Assembly (NCBI GenBank): GCA_001592805.2
Contig: CP051142.1
Span: 2,356,001-2,420,000 of the forward strand
Length of the DNA: 64,000 nucleotides
Direction: 5' to 3'
Source: Peltaster fructicola
Lineage: Eukaryota; Ascomycota; Dothideomycetes
The notes under the pieces are model-generated. The model saw only the letters and a list, made by a program, of their open reading frames with translations, ran no database searches and was not told where the DNA came from. Shown piece after piece: positions 1 to 11,559 of the stretch. Numbering within the stretch: the stretch's first letter is position 1; the number at the start of each line of letters is the position of its first letter. Both the position numbers and the translations under genes were made by a program.

Positions 1-1610
1 TTGTCGTTCCGTCTCCGCCCTTGTAGAGGCTTGACATCTCGCATGGTCCTTCTCTTCATCGCTTGCAAATACTTGCGTTGTGAAAGACGAGTTCGTCATG
101 CGACTCTCCGCAGTGGTGCTTCTGCTATGAGTTTGCGATGTGGGTGTACTTGCAGTTGTCAGGGCGGGCGAGTCAGTCGCAGTCACAGACGACGATGATC
201 TCGATACTCTAGAAAGAGTCCTCGCGCGAGGCTGACGTACATTCTTGATGGAGCCTTGCTCTATGCTGCTTGTCTGTACAAGCGAGGCAGCGTTTGGAGT
301 ACGGACACTACTGAGCCAGCCAGACACCCGTGAACCTGAGCGAGAACGAGTCTTTGCATCCTCGCCGGACGAGTGTGCATGTTGGTCGGTTGATTTTGCA
401 AGTAGCTCGTCAAACGCTCTTGGACCCCTGAGTTCGAGTGGCCGTGAAAAGATGGAGCCGATGTCAGTCAACGTCTCCGATCGTGCATGTACTTGCATTG
501 TGGGTGCGACGGCCGGGATATGACCTTCGGACTTTGCTGTCTGAGGTCGAGGCGATTCCAGCTTGTCGTCTTCGTGTATCGTGTTGAGTTCAATAGCCTC
601 TCGATCAGTGCCTGGTTCTGCACCGTCTCTGGCAGAGGGTATACCTGAGTGTTTCATCCTGAGTCGCAGCGGAAGGTCAGTAATTGGGTGAGACGTCATG
701 GCAGATGACCCATCCTCGATGGTCGGTTTGCTTAGAGAATTGGCGAGCGAGCAAGCGGGTAGAGGTGCTTCGGACTGCTCAGCTGATAGAGACTTGAAGT
801 CCTCATTGCTTGGCTGCACAATCGAGGCTGGTGACCGAAAGATATGCACATCTGCACTAAGTCTTTGCGATCGTTGAAATGGAGACTCTCGTGAATGCCT
901 ATAGGACTCTGGTGGCGTTGGCGTAAGGGTTGGGTCAGCTTGTGTATGTTGAAGCAGGTCTTGTTCCGAGTCCGATGGTCCATGAGATAGTCTGTACCTG
1001 CTATATCTCTGGCCTTCTTCAGATGCCGGGATGTCGTCGTCTGATATCGGGCTACGTAGTGTGACCGGCGCGAGCTTGAGCGGCACAAGACCATTCCGTT
1101 GTCTGTCAGACGTATCAAAACGACGAACTCTCGGCGATGTGCTTATGCTCGAGCTTTCACGTTTACTGATGGTTCCTTTTGTCGCATCATTTGGTGTGGG
1201 ATCGCCTTGATTGAATATCGAGGGTGTGGAAGCTGATTTCAGCAGTACTCGTTCACTGTCGGTAGAGCCAGCTCTACTGTATCTCGAAGGTCTGTAGGAG
1301 TAGGCTGGAGGCTGCTCAAGTTGTGGTTGTTCGTGGTAGACATGGTTCCCACCTCGAGCGGTAACTATAGCATATGAGTCGGTGTTAATGGCTTCTCTAC
1401 ACAGACAAACTCACGTTGTGATCTAGACCATTCGGCGGGATGCTCGTCACTATTGACAGCTGCGCAGCAGCATAACAGGGCGGCCAGCCAGCCCTTATAA
1501 TGCTGTCCGTCTTCGGTTATGAAGAGGCCCATTTGCCTTGGTGTAGCGCTCTCATGAGTTCCAGCGCAAGCGATAGATCGTATCGATGTGGTAAACTCGG
1601 GCGACTCCAA
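1..1610 (-). CDS. Unknown Ser/Pro-rich protein, 5' part (3' end outside window)
   Basis: I do not recognise this gene. Exon 1 is 1415-1610 (ATG at 1610). A 50-nt intron at 1365-1414 has a GTGAGT donor, a CATTAAC branch site and a TAG acceptor. Exon 2 then stays open from 1364 through base 1, so the C-terminus lies outside the window. The visible protein is about 520 residues. Residues 1-65 hold a short hydrophobic stretch (about 41-52, WLAALLCCCAAV). The rest is rich in Ser, Pro, Thr and Arg, low in complexity, and looks disordered and phosphorylatable. A later Met at 1532, giving an MGLF start, is an alternative start and would fit an N-myristoylation signal, but this is inference. The intron is well supported because it joins two frames that otherwise stop. 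Function unknown. Confidence 0.7.
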
Positions 1611-2870
1611 GAAGACGAGGTGCGAATATGTTAGCAGTTGGCAAGAGAAGCGAAGTATGCCCCGGGAGCGACTGCTTGTTGCAACACCTGCGTATGGTAA
1701 GGACTGCGAACGTCAATGGTTGCGCGAACCAGACAGTTAAGAATGAAATACGAGTAAGGATACAAGAAGCAAGAAACGTGCTCGAAGTAAGGAAAGCTGA
1801 AAGCAATGGACGTATATGTGCCATCTTTCCAGCAAGGCACAAGTCGTGCCGTCTATGGTGGTGACCCAGCAAGGCACGCTTGTTCGTAGTAGGCTACGAG
1901 TACGTATCGGTCATGACACCCACATGCCACCACGATGATGAGATCTGAAACCTCAACGACCGAGCGGCATTCGCGTAGATATTCTCGCACAAATCAACGT
2001 TCGCCACGCTGTTCGAGCTAGCAGGATTTGAGAATCCATCGAAAAGCTGCTAGAACAGATGGGAGAACGAATGGAGTATCTCAGGCGCACGAAGAAAGGG
2101 AGCATGGACTGATGGTAAAAGGCAATCAAGCTTTCGCTAGTGCCAGGTATCTATTGGTGCAAAAATTGGCGTGATTGGATAAGAAATAATAGTGTAACCA
2201 GAATCACAGACCAATCAACGCTGTGAAGATACACTTCACTCCCATAGCCCTGCCAGACTACTCAAACAGCGAATCGCTTTAGCCGGCGTCGCTCTTGGAT
2301 AAAATACCTGCAGACGGGTTGGTGCCCAGCTGCGTGGATGCGTGCTCCTTCGCTGTCACGACATTCGTGCTTCCAACGGTATGTAAGGTACGGTTGTGTG
2401 AGTACCCCTTTGTCTCAAGCAAGGCATATTGGTAGCTGATTTGTGCACTGACTCGAACAATGCCATTCTACATCAATTGTAGACTCTACTAAATGCCAGT
2501 GATCGTCGGCCGCTACGCATCAGCGGTATGCTGCCACAGAATCTCTCCACCAATGATTGTTCGGGTTTCAGTGACAAGTATCGTCGTTCGCACGTGGCCG
2601 AGCACGGCACTCGTCTATTGTAATATACATATGCTAGCCAATAGCATACCATGGAGAGGCTGGGTCCTGAGAGCAGAGACGGTCTGCCGCGACTGCCTGT
2701 AGTGTTTGCTAGGTATCTCTCGCAAGAAGTATGCACGCTCTAGATGCATGCCATGAGCAAACCTCGCTGAAACATCTGAAGATGTGGCGTATCTTAGCAT
2801 TCGTCTGAACTCGTTCGGAGCATAATCACTCCTTAGGGTGACCATGATGCGGCGATCACGGACAGCCGAC
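1611..2870. other. Intergenic, no gene seen (1.26 kb)
   Basis: This spacer lies between the start of the minus-strand gene ending at 1610 and the 3' end of SEC7. Only short, family-less open frames occur. Three CCAAT-box cores lie close together: ATTGG at 2165-2169 and 2174-2178, and CCAAT at 2211-2215. They could belong to the promoter of the minus-strand gene, though they sit about 560 bp upstream. I see no tRNA or repeat. Confidence 0.4.
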
Positions 2871-5800
2871 TCAACTTGCGGCTGCCTTGCCCCGACTCCC
2901 ACGCCTACCGCCGAAGACCGTTGCTCTCGGGCTCGTGGGAGGCTGCGCTGGCATCTCAGGCATCCTTTCGATGCCCAACTTGACTTCGCAGACCCTTTCC
3001 CAGAACGATTGCACCACACGTTGCAACTCCACACCCATGTCTCGGCTCATCAACCCGACTGCCAATGGTGCGAAAGCATGGACATGCTTGCCGAACTCTG
3101 CATTGGCGAAAGCATTGAATCCTTCCAGCACATCGATGACCACGGGCCGCCATGTGACGATGTTGCGTTGTTGCGTGTCCTCCTCCAGCACGATGTAGGA
3201 AGCGATGATGTCTGTGCACAGCGGGATGAGCGCTGCCTCAATCTCTTGCCTGCTAGCTGCTCGCTCGTCGCTCTGATCAGCGTACATACGCAGCAGAATG
3301 AGGACGTAGACGCTAGCACTGCCGCTCTCTTGCTTCAGAAGATTTGGTGGCTGACGCATGAAGCCTTCCCTGAACAGTCTCGTACGCAGGTCGCGATCTT
3401 CATTGAACCGCTTGGCGAAATGATAAGACTTCTTGAGCAACTGCATAAGACGCAGAAGTAGCGGCGATGGTATCGAGGCATACACGGCGTCGTTGTTGAA
3501 CAGCTCTGAGACCGTTTCAATCATGAGGAGCTGCAGCACACATTTGGTGATGATCTGGTTGAAGTACCTTCGTCGAGCAGCAGTCACTACGATCGGTGCC
3601 TGCTGTGTCGGCTCTTTGTTGGCGAACGACTCTAGGTCATCTTGCTTGCCTGCTGGCGGCACAGACTCTCGATCATCATCGGACAGAACCAACGATTGTG
3701 ACGTGCCGGATGTTGATCGTTCGCGATCAAAATGTCCGTTTGGTGCATCAGCATGCAAGCCGTTGATCTTGAGAGCATTATCCGGAGTCTCGACTGACAG
3801 GACATCATCAGCAAGTGGTCCTGTCTCAGATATACCATTGGAATACGAGCTGTCCTTTGCATAAGATGCAGATGTTGCAGCTGAGAATAACTCGCGTGCT
3901 TCGGTGCGACCGAATAAGTCGACAAAGGAGCCCACGATCTTCTCCCAGTGCTCTGGCTTGAACTTCTTCACGTTCTGCAGGATGAGCTGTTGCAGACAAT
4001 TGCTACCGATACGGGCAAGTGTGTCGTTCTCTTGACATATGCACAAGGCCAGGAGATCGAGGAAACGATCAAGCATGTACTCCAGGCCGCCGAAGAAGTG
4101 GGTGAAGAGTGAGATCATGTTACGGAGTGCTTGAATGAGGGTAGTCGATAGCCAGACGGTCAGCTCCTCAGAATTGATGGCCTCCTGGTTTAGAGCTTTC
4201 TTGTCCTTGAGGACCATAAAGATCGGATAGAGGAGTTGTCGCCAGAGGGTATCCCAGAAGTCTCGAGGGAACTCTCCTCCATACTTGGTGAGTGTATCGA
4301 ATAGGTAGTTCAATGCTCGTGAACGCACTTCCAGATCGTCGCCGGTCATGAGGACGTCGTGGAACGCAAATAGCACAGGAAACCAGTACTGCTCTTCTTG
4401 CGTCTGCCGTGTGGGTTGTTTCGGAAGTCCTTCTGCTTGAGGTGCATCCTTACCACCAGGCACTTTCACAGACAATGAGCACTCTGGCGTCCGCAGCATC
4501 TTCGGCACACTGCTCTTCAGGGTCTCAATCGCCTGCAGACTCTTCTTCTGGAATCGAGAGTTCTTGCTGAATTCAGTTAAGCAGACCACCAAGTCTGAGA
4601 AAGCACCCTGGCTGATGACCACGCCAAACCTGGCATTGTATACTTGTGTGACGTTGTCAAAAGCGAGGTTGACAATGCTCTCGTACTGTTCTCGAGCAGC
4701 CACGGTGAAGACGCCAAACATTGTTCTCCAGCCAGATCGAATCATGTCACCCCGAGCCTGGATCATCTGAATCAGACATCGCAGAACCATGTCTTTGACC
4801 GCGACCTGTGAGGCATTGCTGAGAATCAGCTCAAACGGCTTTAGGAAGTCCTTTTGAAACTTGAATCCAGGCAGCTCTTCAATCTCCATGAAGCGCATTG
4901 ATAGCTGTCGCAGACTGTTGAGTGCAAAATAGACAACATGGGTGTTGTTGTGGCATCCAACGTCAATGAAGTGCTGGCCAAGCACCTGCCAGATTGCAGT
5001 CCACTCGAAACGTACTCGTAGCATGTTGTAGCCAGATATCTCGACTAGCTTCTGCAAGCTGTATGTCCTGGGACTGTCGCTTTGTCCAGAGGATTGAATC
5101 TCCTGCCAGCTGACTTGTGTCAAAGCACGAACAAAATGCACAATTGCCTCGCCATTGAGGTTGGCTGTGTTTGTGAAGATGCGGTCAACGCTCCTGACCA
5201 TGTCAGCCGATCGAGCATCGTCGGCAACGTCTTGTAGATAAGAGCCTCCCGACTGTAGTCGCTGTGTTGGCCGACGTGGTAGCTGTGCACTGGGTCTATT
5301 GTGTGTGCCAGAAAGATTGGTGCCAGCACGAATCATATCTGGAACAGCGCCTTCCTCGACACCACTCGAGATTAGCTGGAATCTATCGAGCTGTGAAATG
5401 CAAGTCAGTATCTCACGCCAACTCTCCTTTAGCAGATTGCCCTCTGCGTGTGCTACATCAAGTAGTGCCCGGAGCGCTTCCACGTTCTTAGCCTTCATTT
5501 CAGACAGGTTGTAGAGGTTCGTGCTCCTTGACAATGATGCAACGAACGCCTGTCGAGGGTCTTGCAGGTCAAAGAGACATGCTATCCTGATGGCCAGCTT
5601 TTGTCCCTCGACGCAAAGTCTGATGACCTCGATGTTCTGTGTCTCCTGCGCTGTAGTGCTCAAAGCAGTTATAAAGCTCATCCAAGTAGCATCAAACATA
5701 GGTCCAACATGCTTGAGTGAGCTTGCAGTCAAGTATTTACCCTTACTGTGTGCATTGCTGCCTCCTAGAGCTTTTCTCTGTGCACGAAGCATTGTCTTGA

Positions 5801-8800
5801 ACAATTGCTCAGTGCGATTGCTCATTTCTTCGCTAGCAGCAGCGTATGCTTCCTTGTTGAGGTCTCTGCCACCAAAGTTTGCCAGTGCACCTCCTAGACC
5901 AGTACTTTGCTGTGGTAGCATACCAAGGTTGGCAGCATTTGCGCGTTCCGTGTCGAGGACGATCTCGTTGTTGGCGATCTCGTCGAAGATGCCCTGCAAA
6001 TACTCATCAGGCAAGTCGCTGTTGTCGTTGATACCACGGTTGTTCTTGATAAAGTCCTCGATTGTCATACGCTTCTTCACCTGGACGGAGTGCTGATCTG
6101 TGTTCAGCATGATGACAGAATACGCGAGCACATATGCCGTGTCTGCATTCGCGAAGGCATTGGGGTTACCAGTGGTATATCGCTCTGCGAACTTCAGCAT
6201 CAGTCGATCAATCTTTTGTGCTTCACCAGGCAGTCTGAAAGACTGGAGGAAGCGTCGTAGAGCATCCACGAAACGAGTCTTGGCAAAGTCCATGCCATCG
6301 ACGAATGCATGCATGATCTTAATGTTCTCTTCGTCTCCTTCACCGAGGAATTCACCTAGGGACTTCTTGTCAATGCGATCGGTGTTGAGGAAGAAGTGCG
6401 CAATCTCCTTGGGTTCAGACGAAGGTATGAATCCATCTGATATGAGGACTTTGATACCGCGCTTCGGCTTGAAGTTGAATTGTCGGATAGCATTGTTGAG
6501 TGCTGTCTTGCGCAGCTTGACCTTTTCCAGCTCTGCAGGGTCGTCCTCGAGTGGCGAGCCATTCTGACCGAGAGAAGGAGTAGCTGTTCCGTCTCCATGC
6601 GGTGTGCCGCTCTCTGCCCTTGTATCCATGCTCTCTCGCGTATCTTCTAAGCTGGGCCGGCCTTCTAGACTCGCAGCTGTGTTGAGTGCTTCAGTGATGC
6701 CCTGCTGACTCCAGCTCAACAGACTCTGCAGCGTAGACACGAGAGCCTTCAGAGACTGCATCTTGCTGGCATACTCTTGCGGGAAGCCTTGATCCTGGTC
6801 GAGCACTGGCGCTATGTTAGCAGTAGTGAGGCTCGCCGGAAGAGTTCCTCGTGACTGCCACTCATTCTTGAAGCTGGCTTGTTGTCTCAAGCTATATTCA
6901 GAGTATGCTTGCTGTTGTGTACCATTGGCGGTGACCGGCTGAGAGCCAAATCGAGATATGTGCTCTATAATGCGCTGGAAAAAGTTGTCGAGAGCCTGTC
7001 GATCGCAATCGTAGTTGAGGTATATCTCCACCAAGGTCTTTGGATCTTCTACCAGCCGTCCAAAGACATGCTGTATGATGTAGTTCTTCTGCCATGCTGG
7101 AGCGACTCTCTTGTCCAGGATAGCCAAGTACACCTCTTTGAGGAAGACTTCGAGCTCTCGCTTGAGTTGTGAGCGAAGATTGCAGGTCATAAGATAGAAT
7201 ATCTCGGCTGCTACTTCGAAAACTGGCTTCACCGAGCTGGCTGCATTCTTGCTCAAAGACAAGCACAAGTATTGTTTAACGGCTTGCGTGAAGCCAGTGG
7301 GTTCTTGACCGCTCGAGCCGCGTATCGTTGCGTGAGGACTCGTAAAGATGGCCAGGTGGTTGAAGAGCACGGTGTGAACGATATGAAGTGATAGCAACTT
7401 CGAGCGCATGCCTTGGGACCGGATGTCCAGCTCCTCATCTCTCCTCACCTGCTTTGTGGACAGCTTACACATCGCTCGGAACACCAAGAAGGCATCACGG
7501 ATGTAGATCTCATCCTCCTCATCGTCATCTGCAAGGACTTCGCTGTTTTCACCTTGCACTGTGATGGATGGTATATCGGTACCAGAAGCTGTTCGACCTG
7601 CTTGCCTATTCCGATTACTTTGTTTCGCGCGGGTGACGGTGGTTGTGGCCTCTGTAATCTTGGCATCGTCAAAGGACTGCCTCTTCTCGAAATCTTGCAA
7701 TGTCATGACCTGCTCTGGCTCTTTCTCGCTAGGCGTTTCAACCTCATCAACACCAGGTGTGTCAATGCCATTTGTGCTTGAGACGTCTTGAGACACTTCA
7801 GCAGTGTGATCATTCCCAAGACTGCTCGACGAAGAGCCAGCGATTCTAGATGATTTCGTCGTCAAGCGTGTGCGCACTCTCTCAAACACAGTGCCGATCA
7901 TCTGCGTCAGGGTGCCTTGTGCAATTTGTTGATTGGCACTGTTTTTCGACAGGAGGAAGATGTTGTATGTCTGCCTTACGCTCTTCAACAATCCTGCACC
8001 ATGCACCACGATCTTATCATTCAATATCGCTGCCAACAAGCTCTTGATGATCTGCATCTGTACCTCAGCAGGTGTAGCCTCGCCCTGGAAGCATTCGCAG
8101 ATTGTGTCAATGGCGCGTTCGATCAATGGTATCTTTTGCTGTCCAGCTTGTCCATCTACGGCGGCAGGAGAGGTGAAGTAGGAGTAGCTGATGAGCTTGG
8201 CGATGCAGTCCAGCGCTGTGGTTACCACGGTCACAGTATTTGCTTCCGTCGCAAGGTTGAGCGGCTCGAAGAGCACTTCCGGGTTGATCTGCGATGCATC
8301 TCCTTGAACATTCCGTATTGCTGACAACGCTCTCTGGGTCGAATCTAAGAGAGATTTGGTCTTTCGTGCATCTTTCGAGGCTGCGATCGATTCAAGGGCG
8401 GATACGACAAAGACCATGCTGCTGCGAGTTGAGCGCGTGGTTGAGCGTGTTGCTGACGTAGCGGTGGTCGCGGTTGTTGACTGAGAATCAGTTCGCACAC
8501 GGGAGGTCGGAATGCTAGGTGTGGTGGGAGTATCTGGAGCAGTTGTCGGTGCAGAAGGTGTTGCTGTCGTGCTGCCTGCTGCACTTTGCAACTCTGGCTC
8601 TGATTGTGCTTCCACAGCATCTTTTCCATCTGTAACGACATTGTGTGGTGCTTCCGTCGTTTGCTCTACTTCTGCTGCAGATACACGGTCGAGATTGGAG
8701 TGTGTCTCGGTCTCCTGCTCTGTTACTGTTGTCGCAACATCTTCAACTTGGTCTACCGGCGCATTAGTCGTCGCCGGCATCTCTGTAACGTTTCCATCGG

Positions 8801-8804
8801 CCAT
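2871..8804 (-). CDS. SEC7: Sec7-type Arf guanine nucleotide exchange factor (BIG/Sec7p)
   Basis: A 1,977-residue single-exon protein of the large Golgi BIG/Sec7 family, which loads GTP on Arf at the trans-Golgi to recruit COPI and clathrin coats. The first ATG in frame is at 8804 (MADGNVTE); the frame is open further upstream but only from a GTG codon. After a Ser/Thr-rich leader come the DCB/HUS regions (about 120-600), the catalytic Sec7 domain (about 760-948) with the glutamic finger in FRLPGEAQK (Glu near 861), and the long HDS1-HDS4 helical repeats down to the C-terminus. Length and domain order match yeast Sec7p (about 2,009 aa). It is head-to-head with LAT1 over a 760-bp gap. Identity is very secure; whether a small N-terminal intron exists cannot be told. 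Confidence 0.96.
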   Translation of the reverse strand: MADGNVTEMPATTNAPVDQVEDVATTVTEQETETHSNLDRVSAAEVEQTTEAPHNVVTDGKDAVEAQSEPELQSAAGSTTATPSAPTTAPDTPTTPSIPTSRVRTDSQSTTATTATSATRSTTRSTRSSMVFVVSALESIAASKDARKTKSLLDSTQRALSAIRNVQGDASQINPEVLFEPLNLATEANTVTVVTTALDCIAKLISYSYFTSPAAVDGQAGQQKIPLIERAIDTICECFQGEATPAEVQMQIIKSLLAAILNDKIVVHGAGLLKSVRQTYNIFLLSKNSANQQIAQGTLTQMIGTVFERVRTRLTTKSSRIAGSSSSSLGNDHTAEVSQDVSSTNGIDTPGVDEVETPSEKEPEQVMTLQDFEKRQSFDDAKITEATTTVTRAKQSNRNRQAGRTASGTDIPSITVQGENSEVLADDDEEDEIYIRDAFLVFRAMCKLSTKQVRRDEELDIRSQGMRSKLLSLHIVHTVLFNHLAIFTSPHATIRGSSGQEPTGFTQAVKQYLCLSLSKNAASSVKPVFEVAAEIFYLMTCNLRSQLKRELEVFLKEVYLAILDKRVAPAWQKNYIIQHVFGRLVEDPKTLVEIYLNYDCDRQALDNFFQRIIEHISRFGSQPVTANGTQQQAYSEYSLRQQASFKNEWQSRGTLPASLTTANIAPVLDQDQGFPQEYASKMQSLKALVSTLQSLLSWSQQGITEALNTAASLEGRPSLEDTRESMDTRAESGTPHGDGTATPSLGQNGSPLEDDPAELEKVKLRKTALNNAIRQFNFKPKRGIKVLISDGFIPSSEPKEIAHFFLNTDRIDKKSLGEFLGEGDEENIKIMHAFVDGMDFAKTRFVDALRRFLQSFRLPGEAQKIDRLMLKFAERYTTGNPNAFANADTAYVLAYSVIMLNTDQHSVQVKKRMTIEDFIKNNRGINDNSDLPDEYLQGIFDEIANNEIVLDTERANAANLGMLPQQSTGLGGALANFGGRDLNKEAYAAASEEMSNRTEQLFKTMLRAQRKALGGSNAHSKGKYLTASSLKHVGPMFDATWMSFITALSTTAQETQNIEVIRLCVEGQKLAIRIACLFDLQDPRQAFVASLSRSTNLYNLSEMKAKNVEALRALLDVAHAEGNLLKESWREILTCISQLDRFQLISSGVEEGAVPDMIRAGTNLSGTHNRPSAQLPRRPTQRLQSGGSYLQDVADDARSADMVRSVDRIFTNTANLNGEAIVHFVRALTQVSWQEIQSSGQSDSPRTYSLQKLVEISGYNMLRVRFEWTAIWQVLGQHFIDVGCHNNTHVVYFALNSLRQLSMRFMEIEELPGFKFQKDFLKPFELILSNASQVAVKDMVLRCLIQMIQARGDMIRSGWRTMFGVFTVAAREQYESIVNLAFDNVTQVYNARFGVVISQGAFSDLVVCLTEFSKNSRFQKKSLQAIETLKSSVPKMLRTPECSLSVKVPGGKDAPQAEGLPKQPTRQTQEEQYWFPVLFAFHDVLMTGDDLEVRSRALNYLFDTLTKYGGEFPRDFWDTLWRQLLYPIFMVLKDKKALNQEAINSEELTVWLSTTLIQALRNMISLFTHFFGGLEYMLDRFLDLLALCICQENDTLARIGSNCLQQLILQNVKKFKPEHWEKIVGSFVDLFGRTEARELFSAATSASYAKDSSYSNGISETGPLADDVLSVETPDNALKINGLHADAPNGHFDRERSTSGTSQSLVLSDDDRESVPPAGKQDDLESFANKEPTQQAPIVVTAARRRYFNQIITKCVLQLLMIETVSELFNNDAVYASIPSPLLLRLMQLLKKSYHFAKRFNEDRDLRTRLFREGFMRQPPNLLKQESGSASVYVLILLRMYADQSDERAASRQEIEAALIPLCTDIIASYIVLEEDTQQRNIVTWRPVVIDVLEGFNAFANAEFGKHVHAFAPLAVGLMSRDMGVELQRVVQSFWERVCEVKLGIERMPEMPAQPPTSPRATVFGGRRGSRGKAAAS

Positions 8805-9564
8805 CCCAGCACTTGGTAGACCGTCACCATGTGTCGAGGCCGGAGGACTGCAATGGCGAAGAGTAACAATCTTAGTCGTGAACACTCCGACCGCGTGTCG
8901 CTAACAATAATTGAAAGACACCCTGTCGTAAGCTTGCCCGTACGTCTCAAAGGAGTAAGGCGTTGCAGTGGCTCTTCAGCTCAGCATCATGTATGAAAAT
9001 AGTCTATGAGGATCCTCTAGCACAAATGAACAGACCAAGGCGAATGAAATCATCTTAAGGAGCACACTCTGTTCACTGATTGTCGTGATTCTGCATAAGG
9101 TCCGGCAGAGATATCTTGATACGGTGAAAGTCGAGGTTCGGGCTGCAGATTCGAGGCTACAATAGTCGCTTGCCAGTCATTGAAGCCCTCATGGCCTGCT
9201 AGTCATGGTCGTCGCCGATAGTCGTTCAGGCATGCGGACTCCTTATGACATTTGTTATCAGAAAGGTAGTGTGCCAGTGCCTGAGCGAAATGGGTGTGAC
9301 TCGTGAAGCTGCTGGGGATAGTTCGGCCCTACTCTCCACATCGCCAACCCCAATGTTCTATCATTCCACGAGAGCTGGCCAAAGCTTGCCTCAACCAAGA
9401 CGAAAATAATCTACTCTCACGAAGTCATTGTCCGATACAGCGTCCTGTGCATAGAGCGACTTCCCACCTTCCGCAGATTCCTCGCCTCCTCCTCTTATAT
9501 TTCCACGTCTGCGATCCTCTTCGCAACCGATCGCGCGCTCGGATAGCTCTCCAAGAGCACAGCT
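8805..9564. promoter_or_regulatory. Divergent promoter region SEC7 / LAT1
   Basis: The 760 bp between the start codons of SEC7 (-) and LAT1 (+) must hold both promoters. A TATAT tract lies at 9496-9500 in a C/T-rich stretch 65 bp before the LAT1 ATG, a usual place for fungal transcription starts. The plus-strand open frame at 9303-9656 has no ATG start and is not used as coding here. Confidence 0.4.
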
Positions 9565-11217
9565 ATGTCATCGGTAGCTTGCTTCTCTCGGCGTCTCGCA
9601 CCGCCTTCACGCGGAGTGTAACAAGGAGCATCAGAGTTCAGGATGCGAGCAGGTAAACGAGCCTATAGTACTTGTGTGCATAGCTGACCACGCGCAGACC
9701 GATAGCACCAGCGCTCTCGGCGCTCGCCCGATACTATGCCTCGAAATGTGAGCAGCAGTGGATCTGACGACGAATCCCTTCACTGACAATCGATCGCAGC
9801 ATACCCATCACACACAGTCATTTCGATGCCTGCGCTATCACCCACAATGACGGCAGGAAACATCGGCTCGTGGCAGAAGAAGCCAGGTGATACGCTCGCA
9901 CCTGGTGATGTCTTGGTCGAGATCGAGACGGACAAGGCACAGATGGACTTTGAGTTTCAAGAGGAGGGTGTCCTCGCGAAGATCTTGAAAGACTCGGGAG
10001 AGAAAGACGTTGCAGTTGGCAACGTGAGTATACACAAAAAGCAATCTTGATTCGGGAGCTGACAAGGGATATAGCCAATCGCCGTGATGGTTGAGGATGC
10101 AGGCGACATCGAGGCATTTGCTGACTTTTCGGTCGAGGATGCTGGTGGAAACAAGTCGGCACCGTCTTCAGATGACAGCAAAGGACAAGAGGCTGCAGAG
10201 GCATCAGAACCACCACAAGAGGGCTCGAAGACCGCACCTCCTAAGCCCGAGAAGAAAGAACAAGAGACATCATCAGCACCAGCACCAGAAGCACAAGAGT
10301 CCGAGTCGACCGGTGAGCGATTACAGCTTTCCATCGACCGCGACTCGACGTCACCAGCAATCAAGAAGCTTGCGCTTGAGAAGGGTGTTCCTTTGTCAGC
10401 CCTCAAGGGCTCTGGTAAAGGTGGCAAGATAACGAAGGAAGACGTCGAGAAGTACAAGCCAGCATCGTCCGCTCCAGTCGCTGCATCTGGTGCACCACAG
10501 CAGAGCTATGAGGATGTGCCAGCATCCAGTATGCGCAAAACCATCGCTTCTCGACTGAAGACCTCGATGAACGAGAACCCACATTACTTCGTCGCATCTA
10601 GCATCTCAGTCTCCAAGCTGCTCAAACTCCGACAAGCTCTGAACGGCTCTGCAGATGGCAAATACAAGCTTTCCGTCAACGATTTCTTGATCAAGGCCGT
10701 TGCTGTCGCTGCCCGCAAGGTACCAGCCGCGAACAGCAGCTGGCGCGAGGAAGGCAAGGAAGTATATATTCGACAGCACAACTTCGTGGACGTCTCTGTC
10801 GCGGTGGCAACTCCAGTCGGTTTGATGACGCCAATCGTCAAGGGTGCACACGCCATTGGCCTCGAGGCTATCTCGAGTCAGGTCAAGGATCTGGGCAAGC
10901 GCGCAAGAGATGGCAAGCTCAAGCCAGAGGAATACCAGGGTGGCACTATCACAATCTCGAACATGGGCATGAACGATGCCATTGAGCGCTTCACTGCAGT
11001 CATCAACCCACCACAAGCCACTATCATCGCCGTTGGAGCTGTGAAAAAGGTGGCTATACCAAAGGAGAGTGACGAAGAAGAAGTTGGCTTTGATTGGGAT
11101 GAGCAGATCGTAATCACAGGAAGCTTCGATCACAAGGTTGTCGATGGCGCTGTCGGCGCCGACTTCATGAAGGCTCTGAAGAAGGTCATTGAGAGCCCGT
11201 TGGAGCTCATGCTTTAG
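9565..11217 (+). CDS. LAT1: Dihydrolipoyl acetyltransferase, pyruvate dehydrogenase E2
   Basis: Mitochondrial E2 core of pyruvate dehydrogenase, moving acetyl groups from the lipoyl arm to CoA. Exons 9565-9617, 9698-9747, 9800-10023 and 10075-11217 give 489 residues, the usual fungal length. Introns are 80, 52 and 51 nt; the last three acceptors follow CTGAC branch sites. The first donor (GTAACA at 9618) was chosen because it joins the only suitable ATG to the Arg/Ala-rich presequence ending [14 protein letters not shown]. The N-terminal lipoyl domain starts at MPALSPTM, with lipoyl-lysine K80 in [10 protein letters not shown] Pro/Glu-rich linker, the E1/E3-binding domain (about 201-237) and the catalytic domain follow. 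The active-site motif is DHKVVDG (H462, D466), with Lys where Arg is more common. A competing donor at 9653 would keep the frame but leaves no ATG. Confidence 0.95.
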
Positions 11218-11559
11218 AGACATGAACACGGTCTATCCAGCTTTATTGTGTTTTGAGTGTATAGTGAGCGAAATTCTCGGCATCCGGACTGGCTTCTACA
11301 AAGGGCAATTCTGAAGGGTCACAGAATGGCGAATGGGAGTGAATTTAAAGCTAATCACGTGGGACTATCGAAGTGATTTTAGAAAAAAGTCACCCTTTGT
11401 AAGTGTTTTCAGTCACTACCACCTGAACCTCACAATGTTCTTGGTTCTGTTTGTATATTTTCCTTCTCTACTCCTCACTCCCATTCTTGCATCCTCTCCA
11501 TACACAATCTCCACTGCCGGAAATCAGACTCGGTACGAACCAATCCTACCACTATCGAC
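11218..11559. other. Intergenic, LAT1 terminator and promoter of next gene
   Basis: The 342 bp between LAT1 and the next plus-strand gene include a C/T-rich stretch (about 11,440-11,510) just before the next ATG, typical of a fungal core promoter. Nothing else is recognised. Confidence 0.3.

Noticed and set aside
9303-9656. Plus-strand open frame as exon 1 of LAT1
   Set aside because: It begins with GTG and has no ATG. The ATG at 9565 with a donor at 9618 gives a good presequence and the usual length.
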